NCBI RefSeq assembly: GCF_017916275.1
Contig: NZ_JAFMST010000007.1
Location: 62,001 to 126,000, forward strand
Direction of reading: 5' to 3'
Source: Rubellimicrobium arenae
GTDB lineage: Bacteria; Pseudomonadota; Alphaproteobacteria; Rhodobacterales; Rhodobacteraceae
DNA: 64,000 bases
Position numbers and translations under genes: made by a program. This document shows, piece by piece, positions 16,521-25,252 of the stretch (position 1 is its first letter; every line of letters begins with the position of its first letter). A model generated the notes under the pieces. It was not told the origin of the DNA. It saw only the letters and a program-made list of their open reading frames with translations, and searched no databases.

Positions 16521-19500
16521 ATGCTAGGCATGATCCCGTCGACCCCATCCGTGGGAGGAGCCTTGGACATCCCCTCGCCCCCAGCCCGGCCCGTCTGGCT
16601 TCCCGCCCAGGGAGGTTGCGCGGACCTGATCGCGGGGCACGACTGGCCCGGCACGCCGCTCGGGCCGATCGAGGCCTGGCCCCCTTCGCTGACTGCCATG
16701 GTCGGCATGGCCTTGCGGTCGGCGACCCCCATGGCCGTGCTCTGGGGCGATCAGGGGATCGCGATCTACAACGACGGCTTCGCGTCCCTCATCGGCAGGC
16801 GGCATCCAGGGGCGATGGGGCGATCCTGCCTCGACGTCGTCACGGACCTCATGGGGTTCGACACGGAGGTCCTGCGCAGCTGCCTGGCGGGCGGCACGCG
16901 TTCCGTCACGGCACAGGAGATGACCCTGGATCGGCACGGCACGCCCGAGCCGGCCTGGTTCGATCTCGAATGCGTTCCCGTTCCGGGGGTGGATGGCCGG
17001 CCAACCGGCGTCCTGGCCACCGTGCGCGACGTCAGCGACCGCGTGCGGGCCGAACATCGGCGCACCGAGGAGATCGAGAGGCTGCGGGCGCTGGCGGACA
17101 ACCTGCCAAACACGACGGCGTTCCAGGTCGAAACCACGCGCGACCTGTCCGAGCGGCGCTTCATCTATCTTTCGACCAGCAGCGGCCCGCTGTTCGGAGT
17201 GAGCCCGGACGCGGCCCGCACCGATCCGCTGTTCTGGACGAACCTGTTCCACCCCGAGGATGCCGCACGGGTGCTGCGCGAGGAGGCGCGGGCGGCACGG
17301 TACCTTTCCACGCTCGACGTTGAGTTCCGGATCCGCAGGCCCGACGGGCAGATGGTGCTGGGGCGCCTTCTGACCCGCCCCCGCGAGGCGTCGGACGGAC
17401 GCCTTCTTTGGGACGGAATGCTGATCGACGTCACCGCCGTGCGCGGCGCCGAGGCGGAGTTGCGGCGGACCTCGAGCCTTCTGGCCGCGATCGGAGCCGC
17501 CACGCCCGACCTGGTCTACGCCAAGGACCGGGACAGCCGGCTTCTTTACGCGAACGCGGCCCTGGCGGCGCTTCTGGGCCGTTCGCCGGCCGAGCTGATC
17601 GGGAGCAGCGAACAGGACTGGTCCGCCAACCCCCGGGAAGGCGAGGCGATCCGGGCCAACGACATCCGGATCATGGAAACCGGCGAGACTGTGGAGTTCG
17701 AGGAGGTCTTCACCGGCGTCGACGGCCAGACGCGCCATTTCCGAACGGTCAAGTCGCCCTTGCGGGACGGGCGGGGCGACATCGTGGGGCTCGTCGGCCT
17801 GTCCGGCGACATCACCGAGACCCGGCAGGCCCAGGAGGCGCTCCGGCGGCTCAACTCGGAACTCGAGGAGCGGGTGGCCGAGGCCTTGGCAGAACGGAAG
17901 GTCTGGGCCGACGTCTTCGAGACCACGGATGCCTTTGTTGCCGTCGTCGGGCTGGACATGCGCATCCTCGCCATCAATCGCGCCTGCGTTCAGGAGATCG
18001 GCAAGCTGGGGGGCCGGAAGCCCCGGGTGGGCGACCGGATGCCCGATCTTTACAGCAGCCAGCCCGACATCGCCCGGGCGGCCGAGGCGCTCTGGCAGAG
18101 GGCGCTGACAGGCGAGGCCTTCGCCGTCACGCAGGACTTCGTGGCGGCGGACGGACAGGCGACAAGCTACGAGCTACGCCATGGCCCGCTTCGGGACCGG
18201 GGGGGTCACCTGATCGGGGCCTACCAGTACGGGACCGACGTCACCGACCGGCTGCGCGACCAGCGCCGCGCCGCCGAGGCCGAGGCCGCCCACCGCGAAG
18301 CGGATGCCCTTTACCGCGCCTACTTCCAGAACTCGGACGAAGGGCTCTTCATCATCGCGGTGCTGGGCGACGACCTTTTCTCGATCGAGGAGGTGAACCC
18401 CGCGCACAAGCAAACGCTGAAGCTCGATCTCGAGGGCCTGCGCGGCCGCCCCCTGGAGGAGCAGCTTCCCGCAGGGGTGGCCGAGGCCGTGGCCGTCAAC
18501 TATCGCCGGGCCATCGAGACGGGGCAGGTCCAGCGCTACCGGGAAGATGTCGATCTGGGCGGCTCGCTGCGCCACTACGAGACGGTGCTGGTCCCGGTCC
18601 GTGACCTGGAGGGCCGGATCACCCGGCTTGTGGGGTCGAGCCGCGACATGACCGCCCAGATCAAGGCCGAAGAAGCGCTGCGGCAGAGCCAGAAGCTCGA
18701 GAGCATGGGCCAGCTCACCGGGGGCGTGGCGCATGACTTCAACAACCTGCTGACGCCGATCCTTGCCAGCCTGGACATGCTGCACCGGCGCGGCGTGGGC
18801 GACGTCCGGATGGGACGGCTGGTGGAGGGCGCGCTCCAGTCGGCCGAACGGGCGCGCACGCTGGTCCAGCGCCTGCTGGCCTTCGCCCGGCGGCAGCCGC
18901 TCCAGTCCGAGCCGATCGATCTGGGCGCGCTCGTGACCGGCATGGCCGAGCTGATCGCCAGCACCGTCGGCCCCCGCATCTCGGTCGAGACCGCCATCGA
19001 GCCCGGCCTGCCTCCGGTCCAGGCCGACGCGAACCAGCTCGAGATGGCGATCCTCAACCTCGCCGTGAACGCGAGGGATGCGATGCCCGGGGGGGGATCG
19101 CTGCGCGTGGCGGCGCGGGCCGGACTTGCGGCGGAGGGGCCATCGATCCTGCCGTCCGCCGGACGGTTCGTGCGGCTTGGCGTGTCCGACAGCGGCGTCG
19201 GCATGGACGGCGCCACCCTCGCCCGGGCGATCGAGCCCTTTTTCTCGACCAAGGGCGTAGGGCGGGGCACGGGCCTGGGGCTCTCGATGGTGCACGGCCT
19301 GGCGTCGCAGCTGGGCGGAGCCCTGGCCATCCAGAGCCACCCGGGCCGGGGCACCACGGTGGAGCTCTGGCTGCCCCAGTCCGTTCAGGCGGTCGCTGAG
19401 CCCCAGGTTCCGGAAGACGGGCTGACGGCGCCTTCGGCGGGAACCGCGCTCCTCGTGGACGACGAGGATCTCGTGCGGGCCTCGACCGCGCACATGCTGG

Positions 19501-19793
19501 TGGACATGGGCTACGACGTCGTCGAGGCCGCGACGGCGGACGCGGCTCTCGACCTCGTGGACGAGGGGCTGAGGCCGGATCTCGTGGTGACCGACCACCT
19601 TATGCCCGGAATGACGGGCACGGCTCTTGCCCACATGCTGGGGCAAAGGTTCCCCGACCTGAGCATCCTGGTCATCTCGGGCTATGCCGAGGACGGGGGC
19701 ATCGCCGCGGACCTGCACCGGCTGGCCAAGCCGTTCCGGCAGCCCGAGCTCGCGACGGCGCTCGCAGCCCTTGGCAAGGGTCCGCTGCGCTGA
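16521..19793 (+). CDS. Multi-PAS hybrid sensor histidine kinase with C-terminal receiver
   Basis: 1090 residues without membrane segments. The N-terminus carries HDWPGTPLGPIEAWPPSL, the signature that opens many alphaproteobacterial PAS hybrid kinases. About five PAS-type units follow (roughly 55-175, 185-315, 320-440, 455-580, 600-715). The dimerisation helix has His about 738 in GGVAHDFNNLL, then an HATPase with NLAVNARDAMPGGG and GRGTGLGLSMVHGL, and a receiver (about 975-1085) with Asp about 1025 in VVTDHLMPG. No output domain, so the final target is a separate histidine phosphotransferase or regulator. ATG 16521 has GGAG five bases upstream. Confidence 0.9.
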   Translation: MLGMIPSTPSVGGALDIPSPPARPVWLPAQGGCADLIAGHDWPGTPLGPIEAWPPSLTAMVGMALRSATPMAVLWGDQGIAIYNDGFASLIGRRHPGAMGRSCLDVVTDLMGFDTEVLRSCLAGGTRSVTAQEMTLDRHGTPEPAWFDLECVPVPGVDGRPTGVLATVRDVSDRVRAEHRRTEEIERLRALADNLPNTTAFQVETTRDLSERRFIYLSTSSGPLFGVSPDAARTDPLFWTNLFHPEDAARVLREEARAARYLSTLDVEFRIRRPDGQMVLGRLLTRPREASDGRLLWDGMLIDVTAVRGAEAELRRTSSLLAAIGAATPDLVYAKDRDSRLLYANAALAALLGRSPAELIGSSEQDWSANPREGEAIRANDIRIMETGETVEFEEVFTGVDGQTRHFRTVKSPLRDGRGDIVGLVGLSGDITETRQAQEALRRLNSELEERVAEALAERKVWADVFETTDAFVAVVGLDMRILAINRACVQEIGKLGGRKPRVGDRMPDLYSSQPDIARAAEALWQRALTGEAFAVTQDFVAADGQATSYELRHGPLRDRGGHLIGAYQYGTDVTDRLRDQRRAAEAEAAHREADALYRAYFQNSDEGLFIIAVLGDDLFSIEEVNPAHKQTLKLDLEGLRGRPLEEQLPAGVAEAVAVNYRRAIETGQVQRYREDVDLGGSLRHYETVLVPVRDLEGRITRLVGSSRDMTAQIKAEEALRQSQKLESMGQLTGGVAHDFNNLLTPILASLDMLHRRGVGDVRMGRLVEGALQSAERARTLVQRLLAFARRQPLQSEPIDLGALVTGMAELIASTVGPRISVETAIEPGLPPVQADANQLEMAILNLAVNARDAMPGGGSLRVAARAGLAAEGPSILPSAGRFVRLGVSDSGVGMDGATLARAIEPFFSTKGVGRGTGLGLSMVHGLASQLGGALAIQSHPGRGTTVELWLPQSVQAVAEPQVPEDGLTAPSAGTALLVDDEDLVRASTAHMLVDMGYDVVEAATADAALDLVDEGLRPDLVVTDHLMPGMTGTALAHMLGQRFPDLSILVISGYAEDGGIAADLHRLAKPFRQPELATALAALGKGPLR

Positions 19794-19817
19794 ACGGTCA
19801 CAATCGGCAGGCGGGCC

Positions 19818-19842
19818 GGAACCGGGTCGGCGGGGGGACGTT
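19818..19842 (+). promoter_or_regulatory. EcfG-type promoter upstream of the DUF892 gene
   Basis: GGAAC-N16-CGTT, a perfect match to the general-stress consensus, 67 bases before the start at 19910. DUF892 proteins are often stress-induced, which agrees. Confidence 0.7.
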
Positions 19843-19909
19843 CCACAGGCCTAACCGGACCGGGCGGGCCCCCTGCCCCCCGGGCCGCGCAACCGGAGGA
19901 ACGATCGCA

Positions 19910-20413
19910 ATGGGTCTCTTCACGAAGGACATCGCGACGCTGGACGACCTCTTCGTGCACCAGCTTCAGGACATCTACTACGCCGAGAACCAGATCACGA
20001 AGGCGCTGCCGACGATGATCGCCAAGGCCACCGACCCGCAGCTCCGCTCGGGCTTCGAGCAGCATCTGGCCGAGACGCAGAACCAGATCAAGCGCCTGGA
20101 GCAGGTCTTCCAGATGCATGGCCATACGCCCAAGGCCGTGGACTGCCCGGCCATCGACGGCATCATCAAGGAAGCCAACGAGACCGCGGGCGAGATCGCC
20201 GATAAGGAGGTGCTCGACGCCGCCCTGATCGCCGCCGCGCAGGCCGTGGAGCACTACGAGATCACCAAGTACGGCTCGCTCATCGCCTGGGCCAAGCAGC
20301 TGGGCCGCGAGGACTGCGCGGCGGTGCTTCAGCAGAACCTCGACGAGGAAGGCGCGACCGACAAGAAGCTGACCGCCATCGCGGAAGCCAAGGTCAACGC
20401 CCGCGCCGCCTGA
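19910..20413 (+). CDS. DUF892 (YciE/YciF) ferritin-like protein
   Basis: 167 residues, all-helical. MGLFTKDIATLDDLFVHQLQDIYYAENQITKALP is the standard opening of the YciE/YciF family, and repeated Glu/His helices (EQHLAETQNQIKRLEQVFQ; QAVEHYEITKYGSLIAWAKQLG; QQNLDEEGATDKKL) would form a four-helix ferritin-like bundle with a di-metal site. Members are cytoplasmic and induced by osmotic or general stress; the chemical role is not settled. Ribosome binding site GGAGGAA is well placed. The upstream GGAAC-N16-CGTT element predicts EcfG control, and a strong terminator follows. Confidence 0.93.
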   Translation: MGLFTKDIATLDDLFVHQLQDIYYAENQITKALPTMIAKATDPQLRSGFEQHLAETQNQIKRLEQVFQMHGHTPKAVDCPAIDGIIKEANETAGEIADKEVLDAALIAAAQAVEHYEITKYGSLIAWAKQLGREDCAAVLQQNLDEEGATDKKLTAIAEAKVNARAA

Positions 20414-20436
20414 CGGGCAAGCCGCACGATCGGGTG

Positions 20437-20470
20437 AAGGGCCGGCGGGGGCAACCCTGCCGGCCCTTTC
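20437..20470 (+). terminator. Rho-independent terminator after the DUF892 gene
   Basis: AAGGGCCGGC paired with GCCGGCCCTT, with further G:C pairs around a CAAC loop, followed by TTTC. Separates the DUF892 gene from queF. Confidence 0.75.
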
Positions 20471-20521
20471 GCATGGCGGCCCGCGCTGCTAGGGGCCAGC
20501 GGTCCCGCGCGAGGTTCCCCA

Positions 20522-20986
20522 ATGTCCGACAGCATCTACTCCGGCCTGACCCAGCTGGGCCAAGCCACGCCCCTGCCCCAGCGCCCCGAGGACGCCGTCC
20601 TCGAACGCGTGCCCAACCCGCAGGCGGGCACCGCCTATGTCGTCCGGTTCACCGCGCCCGAGTTCACGTCGCTCTGCCCGATGACGGGGCAGCCGGACTT
20701 CGCGCATCTGGTGATCGACTACGTGCCCGGCGACTGGCTGGTGGAAAGCAAGTCGCTCAAGCTGTTCCTGGGCAGCTTCCGCAACCACGGCGCCTTCCAC
20801 GAGGACTGCACCGTGACCATCGCCAAGCGGATCGCGGAGCTGCTCGATCCGCAATGGCTGCGGATCGGCGGCTACTGGTACCCGCGCGGCGGCATCCCGA
20901 TCGACGTGTTCTACCAGACCGGGCCGGTGCCGCAGGGCGTCTGGCTGCCCGACCAGGGCGTGCCGCCCTATCGCGGGCGGGGCTAG
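20522..20986 (+). CDS. queF: NADPH-dependent 7-cyano-7-deazaguanine reductase
   Basis: 154 residues, short (unimodular, type I) QueF. It reduces preQ0 to preQ1 in queuosine tRNA modification. Catalytic Cys lies in [14 protein letters not shown]; the QueF signature is [22 protein letters not shown]; the second half has [13 protein letters not shown]. Acts in the cytosol as a multimer. It has its own short gap after a terminator and no other queuosine gene nearby. No preQ1-riboswitch fold is evident in the 50 bases before the start. Confidence 0.95.
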   Translation: MSDSIYSGLTQLGQATPLPQRPEDAVLERVPNPQAGTAYVVRFTAPEFTSLCPMTGQPDFAHLVIDYVPGDWLVESKSLKLFLGSFRNHGAFHEDCTVTIAKRIAELLDPQWLRIGGYWYPRGGIPIDVFYQTGPVPQGVWLPDQGVPPYRGRG

Positions 20987-21022
20987 GCCCGCCCGCCCTT
21001 GGCGCTCGTTCATTGGCCCCGG

Positions 21023-21799
21023 TTACTGGCCCGAACCCGGTTCGGCCATCTTCCGGTGCTGCTCGGCCAGCATCCCGGCGGGGGTGATGTTGGCGATCGC
21101 GGACTGGAGCTTGTTCTTCCAGCCGGCGACCACGTCGCCCTCGCCGTTCATCATCGCCTTCCAGCCCACCTCGGCCACCATGGCGGGATCGTCCTTCTTG
21201 GCCGCGCCCACCTTGGTGTCCTCCATGTCGGCACGCTCGAAGAACTCGGTCTCGGTGGCGCCGGGCATCAGGTCGGTGACGGTGACGCCCGAGTCCTTGA
21301 TCTCCTCGCGCAGCGCGAAGGCAAAGGAGTTTATGAAGGCCTTGGTGCCGTTGTAGACCGCCTGGAACGTGCCCGGCATGAACCCGGCGATCGAGCCGGT
21401 AATCAGGATGCGCCCCTGCCTGCGGGCCACCATGTCGCGGCCGACCTTCTGGATGAGGTAGATCGTGCCGGTGATGTTGGTGTCGACGACATGACGGGCC
21501 TCGGCGAAGTCCTGTTCGAGGAAGCCGTGCCCGAGCCCGTGGCCCGCATTGGCCAGGAGCGCATCCACCGGGCGGCCCCGCGCGGCGGCGTATAGACGGT
21601 CCACGCCGTCGAGCGTGGACAGGTCCACCTCCAGGGCCTCGACCTCGACCCCCAGGGCGCGCAGATCCTGGGCGGCCTCCTGGATCTTGGGCTGGTCGGC
21701 GGCGATGAGCAGATCATGGCCGTTCTGGGCGGCCAGCTTGGCGAGCTCATAGCCGATGCCGGAGGAGGCGCCGGTCACGATGGCGAAGGGACGGGTCAT
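21023..21799 (-). CDS. SDR family NAD(P)-dependent oxidoreductase
   Basis: About 258 residues. TGASSGIG cofactor motif at the N-terminus, NAGHG, catalytic Ser in LITGSIAG and YNGTK as the YxxxK motif. The C-terminal half has DLMPGATETEFFERADMED, typical of DltE/YqjQ-like SDRs of unknown substrate. ATG 21799 is preferred (GGAG upstream); ATG 21814 is possible. An excellent EcfG-type element lies on the same strand 74 bases upstream, divergent from a second one, so this gene is probably a general-stress gene. Confidence 0.9.
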   Translation of the reverse strand: MTRPFAIVTGASSGIGYELAKLAAQNGHDLLIAADQPKIQEAAQDLRALGVEVEALEVDLSTLDGVDRLYAAARGRPVDALLANAGHGLGHGFLEQDFAEARHVVDTNITGTIYLIQKVGRDMVARRQGRILITGSIAGFMPGTFQAVYNGTKAFINSFAFALREEIKDSGVTVTDLMPGATETEFFERADMEDTKVGAAKKDDPAMVAEVGWKAMMNGEGDVVAGWKNKLQSAIANITPAGMLAEQHRKMAEPGSGQ

Positions 21800-21872
21800 T
21801 GGGGGATACTCCATGAGGTCATGGCCCGGACCGGCCGCCAGTCGGGCGTCCGCGGCCGGGCGTCACGGCTCC

Positions 21873-21897
21873 AACGCCGGGCCGCGGACGGCGTTCC
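21873..21897 (-). promoter_or_regulatory. EcfG-type promoter for the SDR gene
   Basis: On the minus strand: GGAAC-N16-CGTT, perfect consensus, ending 74 bases before the SDR start. Divergent from the element at 21913. Confidence 0.7.
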
Positions 21898-21912
21898 GGG
21901 GTCGGGGCCCGG

Positions 21913-21937
21913 GGAACCATGACGCAGCGCGTGGGTT
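21913..21937 (+). promoter_or_regulatory. EcfG-type promoter for the 102-aa protein gene
   Basis: GGAAC-N17-GTT (the base before GTT is G instead of C), 32 bases upstream of the start at 21969. Confidence 0.6.
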
Positions 21938-21968
21938 GGCGCGGCAGACCTGGACAGGAGCCAGCATC

Positions 21969-22277
21969 ATGGCCGAAACGACGACCGATCACGACACCAT
22001 CCGGAAATGGGCCGAAAGCAAGGGCGGCAAGCCCGCGGCGGTGGACCGGACCCACTCCGACAAGGACGTGGGCCTGATCCGCATCATGTTCCCGGATGCC
22101 CCCAACTCCCATCACGAGAACCTCGTGGAGATCTCCTGGGAGGAGTTCTTCGAGGAATTCGACGCCAAGGACCTGGCGCTGCTCTTCGACGAGAAGAGCC
22201 TGTTCAACAAGCTCGTGGGCCGCGACACCGCCGAGAAGCGCGAGCACGGCGATCACGCGGCCGCCCGCCACAAGTAG
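21969..22277 (+). CDS. Small conserved protein (102 aa), unknown function
   Basis: An acidic protein with the pattern TDHDTIRKWAESKGGKPAAV, THSDKDVGLIRIMFPDAP and LVEISWEEFFEEFDAKDLALLFDE. I know this as a widespread small family in Proteobacteria with no proven role; database copies are sometimes labelled 1,4-alpha-glucan branching enzyme, which its size cannot support. The HDxIRxWAE...VDRTHS core looks like a compact nucleic-acid- or protein-binding fold, but this is guesswork. GGAG lies nine bases before ATG 21969, and an EcfG-type promoter precedes it, so a stress role is likely. Confidence 0.8.
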   Translation: MAETTTDHDTIRKWAESKGGKPAAVDRTHSDKDVGLIRIMFPDAPNSHHENLVEISWEEFFEEFDAKDLALLFDEKSLFNKLVGRDTAEKREHGDHAAARHK

Positions 22278-22607
22278 GCGCTGGACGAAGGCCCGCTGGC
22301 TGGGCGGCCGCAGGGCGGCTCAGCCGGGCGACGGAGGCCTCGGGCACCTTGAACGGTCACGACCAGCCGTCCGCCATCCGACCGAGCGCACGACGCCGGG
22401 GCGGCCGGCGTGGGCGCCCCGGCGCGGGCCTCGGACGCGGGCTCCCGGCCCAGGCTGCCAGCATCGCGATCCGGCGACCGGATGGCGCGTCCGGCGCAAC
22501 CCGGCCCAGCCTGGCAAAATGATTGTGGCTGGCGGGGAACTTACCCCGTTCGACCCTGTTGACGTGGGCAATCGCCGCAGGACGGCGGCATAGGGTCAGG
22601 GGCGCGG
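22278..22607. other. Intergenic region upstream of the inositol/glycan operon
   Basis: 330 bases with no convincing gene. GC-rich with several short inverted repeats and, near its right end, the EcfG-type element at 22536. Nothing else recognised. Confidence 0.6.
22536..22560 (+). promoter_or_regulatory. EcfG-type promoter of the inositol/glycan operon
   Basis: GGAAC-N17-GTT, 47 bases before the first start codon at 22608; same spacing variant as the element at 21913. Confidence 0.55.
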
Positions 22608-23723
22608 ATGAGACTGGTGGTGTTCGGGCTGGCCGTGAGCTCGTCATGGGGCAACGGTCACGCGACCCTATGGCGTGGGCTCATCGGAGCGTTGACACGC
22701 CTTGGCCACGAGGTCGTCTTCTTCGAACGCGACGTTCCCTACTACGCCGAAACGCGTGACCTGACGCGGCTTCCGGACGGTGCGGAGCTGGTGCTCTACC
22801 CCGACTGGTGGTCGGTGCTGCCGCGCGCCCGCGCCGAGGTGGCGCGCGCGGACGCGGTCATGGTCACGTCCTTCTGCCCCGACGGCCCGCTGGCGTCCGA
22901 GCTGGCCTGGACCGAGGCCAAGGGACTGACCGTCTTCTACGACATGGACACGCCCGTGACGTTGCGCCGCCTGGAGGGGGGCGAACGCGTCGACTTCCTG
23001 CCCCCGGAGGGGCTGGGCGACTTCGACCTCGTGCTCAGCTACACGGGTGGCATGGCGCTCGACCTGCTGCGGACGCGGCTGAGCGCGCGACGGGTCGCGC
23101 CGCTCTACGGCCATGTGGATCCGGCGGCGCATCGGCCCGGGTCCCCGGACCCTGCCTTCCGCGGCGACCTGTCCTACCTGGGCACCTACGCCGCCGATCG
23201 GCAGGCCGCGCTCGAGACGCTGTTCATCGACCCCGCCCGCCAGCGTCCCGGCCTGCGGTTCGTGCTGGCAGGGGCGAATTACCCCCCGGACTTTCCCTGG
23301 ACGGACAACATCTACTTCGTGAAGCACCTGCCGCCCCCCGACCATCCGGCGTTCTTCGCGTCCTCCCGCCTGACGCTCAATGTGACCCGGGAAGCCATGG
23401 CCTCGATGGGCTGGTGCCCGTCCGGGCGGCTTTTCGAGGCGGCCGCCTGCGGCATCCCGGTCCTGAGCGACGCCTGGGAGGGCCTGGGCGACTTCTTCAC
23501 GCCCGGCGAGGAGATCCTGACCGCCCGGACCACCGCCGACGCCATCGCCGCGCTGGAGCTGCCGGATGCCGAACTGGCCCGCATCGCCAGGGCCGCGCGC
23601 GACCGCACGCTGTCCGAGCACAGCTCGGACGTCCGCGCGGCGGAACTTGTCGACCTGCTGGGCGGCGATGGCCGTCGCCGCGCCACATCTCAGCCAGAAG
23701 GGACAGTTGCATGTGGGGAATAA
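22608..23723 (+). CDS. CgeB-like glycosyltransferase
   Basis: 371 residues, GT-B fold. N-terminal VVFGLAVSSSWGNGHATLWRG and a C-terminal half with FRGDLSYLGTYAADRQAAL, RLTLNVTREAMASMGWCPSGRLFEAAACGIPVLSD and LGDFFTPGEEIL, the pattern of the CgeB/DUF3880-type glycosyltransferases. Acceptor and donor unknown. First gene of an eight-gene rightward operon; its last codons overlap the next gene by 13 bases. The upstream EcfG-type element suggests the whole operon is stress-controlled. Confidence 0.85.
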   Translation: MRLVVFGLAVSSSWGNGHATLWRGLIGALTRLGHEVVFFERDVPYYAETRDLTRLPDGAELVLYPDWWSVLPRARAEVARADAVMVTSFCPDGPLASELAWTEAKGLTVFYDMDTPVTLRRLEGGERVDFLPPEGLGDFDLVLSYTGGMALDLLRTRLSARRVAPLYGHVDPAAHRPGSPDPAFRGDLSYLGTYAADRQAALETLFIDPARQRPGLRFVLAGANYPPDFPWTDNIYFVKHLPPPDHPAFFASSRLTLNVTREAMASMGWCPSGRLFEAAACGIPVLSDAWEGLGDFFTPGEEILTARTTADAIAALELPDAELARIARAARDRTLSEHSSDVRAAELVDLLGGDGRRRATSQPEGTVACGE

Positions 23724-24454
23724 TTCCCGCCGCCGGGAACGGGACGCGGATCCAGCCGCTCGCCTTCTCCAAGGAGCTGCTGCCCGTCGGAGGGCGGCTC
23801 TCGGGCGACGGCCGCAGCCGCCCAAAGGCCGTCAGCGAGTTCCTGGTGGACCGCATGGCGTTGGCCGGGGCGACCAAGGTCTGCTTCGTGATCTCGCCCC
23901 ACAAGGCCGACATCCTCAAGTATTACGGGGGACACTGCGACATCGTGGAGATCGCCTACGTCGTCCAGCCCGAGGCATCGGGCCTGTGCGACGCCATCTT
24001 CCGCGCCCATCCGGTGATCCCGCACAACGAGCCGGTCCTCGTGGGCCTGCCGGACACGATCTGGTTCCCCGAGGATGCGCTGCGGGCGCTGCCGGATGAC
24101 CGGCTGTCCTTTCTGCTGTTCCCGGTGGAGCAGCCGCAGTTCTTCGACGCGGTGGTGACCGACGCGGACGGACGCGTCCTGGCCATCGACGTGAAGTCGC
24201 CCGAGGTCCGGACCAACTGGATCTGGGGCGCCTTCAAGATGCCGGGCCACATCTTCCACGAGCTGCGCGAGTTCTGGCTGTCGCGCCGGGACCCCGACGA
24301 ATACATCGGCACGCTCGTCAACGCCTGGATTGAGCAAGGTGGCCAGGCGCTCGGGGTCCGGGCGGGAACGCTTTACGCCGACGTGGGCACGCTGGAGGGC
24401 TACCGGATGGCGATGGAGCTCCTCGGCCCGGAGCCCGCGCGCGCCGCGCGCTAG
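23711..24454 (+). CDS. Sugar nucleotidyltransferase family protein
   Basis: 247 residues. GIIPAAGNGTRIQPLAFSKELLPVGG is the nucleotide-binding GXGTR...P signature of RfbA/GalU-type enzymes, with GLPDTIWFPEDAL as the metal-binding Asp loop and YADVGTLEGYRMAME near the end. It should join an NTP to a sugar-1-phosphate to make the activated donor for the operon's glycosyltransferases; the sugar cannot be told. It lacks the C-terminal hexapeptide domain. Overlaps the preceding gene and is followed 3 bases later by the PIG-L gene. Confidence 0.87.
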   Translation: MWGIIPAAGNGTRIQPLAFSKELLPVGGRLSGDGRSRPKAVSEFLVDRMALAGATKVCFVISPHKADILKYYGGHCDIVEIAYVVQPEASGLCDAIFRAHPVIPHNEPVLVGLPDTIWFPEDALRALPDDRLSFLLFPVEQPQFFDAVVTDADGRVLAIDVKSPEVRTNWIWGAFKMPGHIFHELREFWLSRRDPDEYIGTLVNAWIEQGGQALGVRAGTLYADVGTLEGYRMAMELLGPEPARAAR

Positions 24455-24457
24455 GCC

Positions 24458-25252
24458 ATGACGGACCTGCCCGGACGCCTCGCGCGGAGGGAGCGCATCC
24501 CCGAACGGGTGGTGCTGGTCGTGGCGCATCCGGATGACGAGACCCTGGCCCTGGCAAGCCGGCTGGACTGCCTGGAGGACCTGTCGATCATCCACCTGAC
24601 CGACGGCGCCCCCCGGGACCTGAGGGATGCCCGGCAGGCCGGGGTCGACACGGTCGAAAACTATGCCGAGCTGCGCCGCCAGGAACTACGGACCGCGATG
24701 GCCGCGCTGGGGTCGACGGCCGAGCTCCGCTGCTACTGGCATCCCGACCAGGAGGCGATCCTCCACGGCGCGGCCATCGTCCAGAACCTCGTCCGCGACC
24801 TTTGGGGGGCCGGCGCGGTCATCACCCACCCCTACGAGCATGGCCATCCCGACCATGACGCGGCGGCGCTCTGCGTCGCGCTGGCCTGCCGCCGCTTCGA
24901 GGCGGAGCGGCGGCCCGTCCCCGACCGGTTCGAGTTCCCGAGCTACCACCTGCGCCAGGGGCAGGCCCGGTTCGGCGAGTTCTGGCCCGACGCCTCGGCC
25001 CCCGAGACGGCGATGCCGCTGTCCGATGACGACCGGGCGCGGCGGCGCGCCGGCCTCGCCTGCTTCGGGAGCCAGCAGGCCTTCCTCAGCCATATGCCCG
25101 AGATGGGCGAGCGGCTGCGCCCCGCTCCCGCCTATGACTTCCGCGCCCCTGCCCCGTCCGGTCAGGCCTGGTACGACCAGTTCGGCTGGACGATGAACCT
25201 CGCGGCGTGGCGGCGCCACGCGGACGCGCTGCTCGATCAGGCCCCCGCATGA
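24458..25252 (+). CDS. PIG-L (LmbE/MshB-like) deacetylase
   Basis: 264 residues. The zinc-binding AHPDDE at residues 23-28 and the second metal motif in EHGHPDHDAAAL match the GlcNAc-inositol deacetylase family (PIG-L of GPI anchors, MshB of mycothiol, LmbE). These remove the acetyl from an N-acetyl sugar linked to inositol or another aglycone. With an inositol-3-phosphate synthase and a GT4 in the same operon, a GlcNAc-inositol-type substrate is a reasonable inference. Its stop overlaps the next start (ATGA). Confidence 0.9.
   Translation: MTDLPGRLARRERIPERVVLVVAHPDDETLALASRLDCLEDLSIIHLTDGAPRDLRDARQAGVDTVENYAELRRQELRTAMAALGSTAELRCYWHPDQEAILHGAAIVQNLVRDLWGAGAVITHPYEHGHPDHDAAALCVALACRRFEAERRPVPDRFEFPSYHLRQGQARFGEFWPDASAPETAMPLSDDDRARRRAGLACFGSQQAFLSHMPEMGERLRPAPAYDFRAPAPSGQAWYDQFGWTMNLAAWRRHADALLDQAPA

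Noticed and set aside
20471-20521. preQ1 riboswitch before queF
   Set aside because: The gap after the terminator is 51 bases and shows no H-type pseudoknot pattern or A-rich tail.
21969-22277. Glycogen branching enzyme label for the 102-residue protein
   Set aside because: Real branching enzymes are over 600 residues with a GH13 barrel; nothing of this is present.
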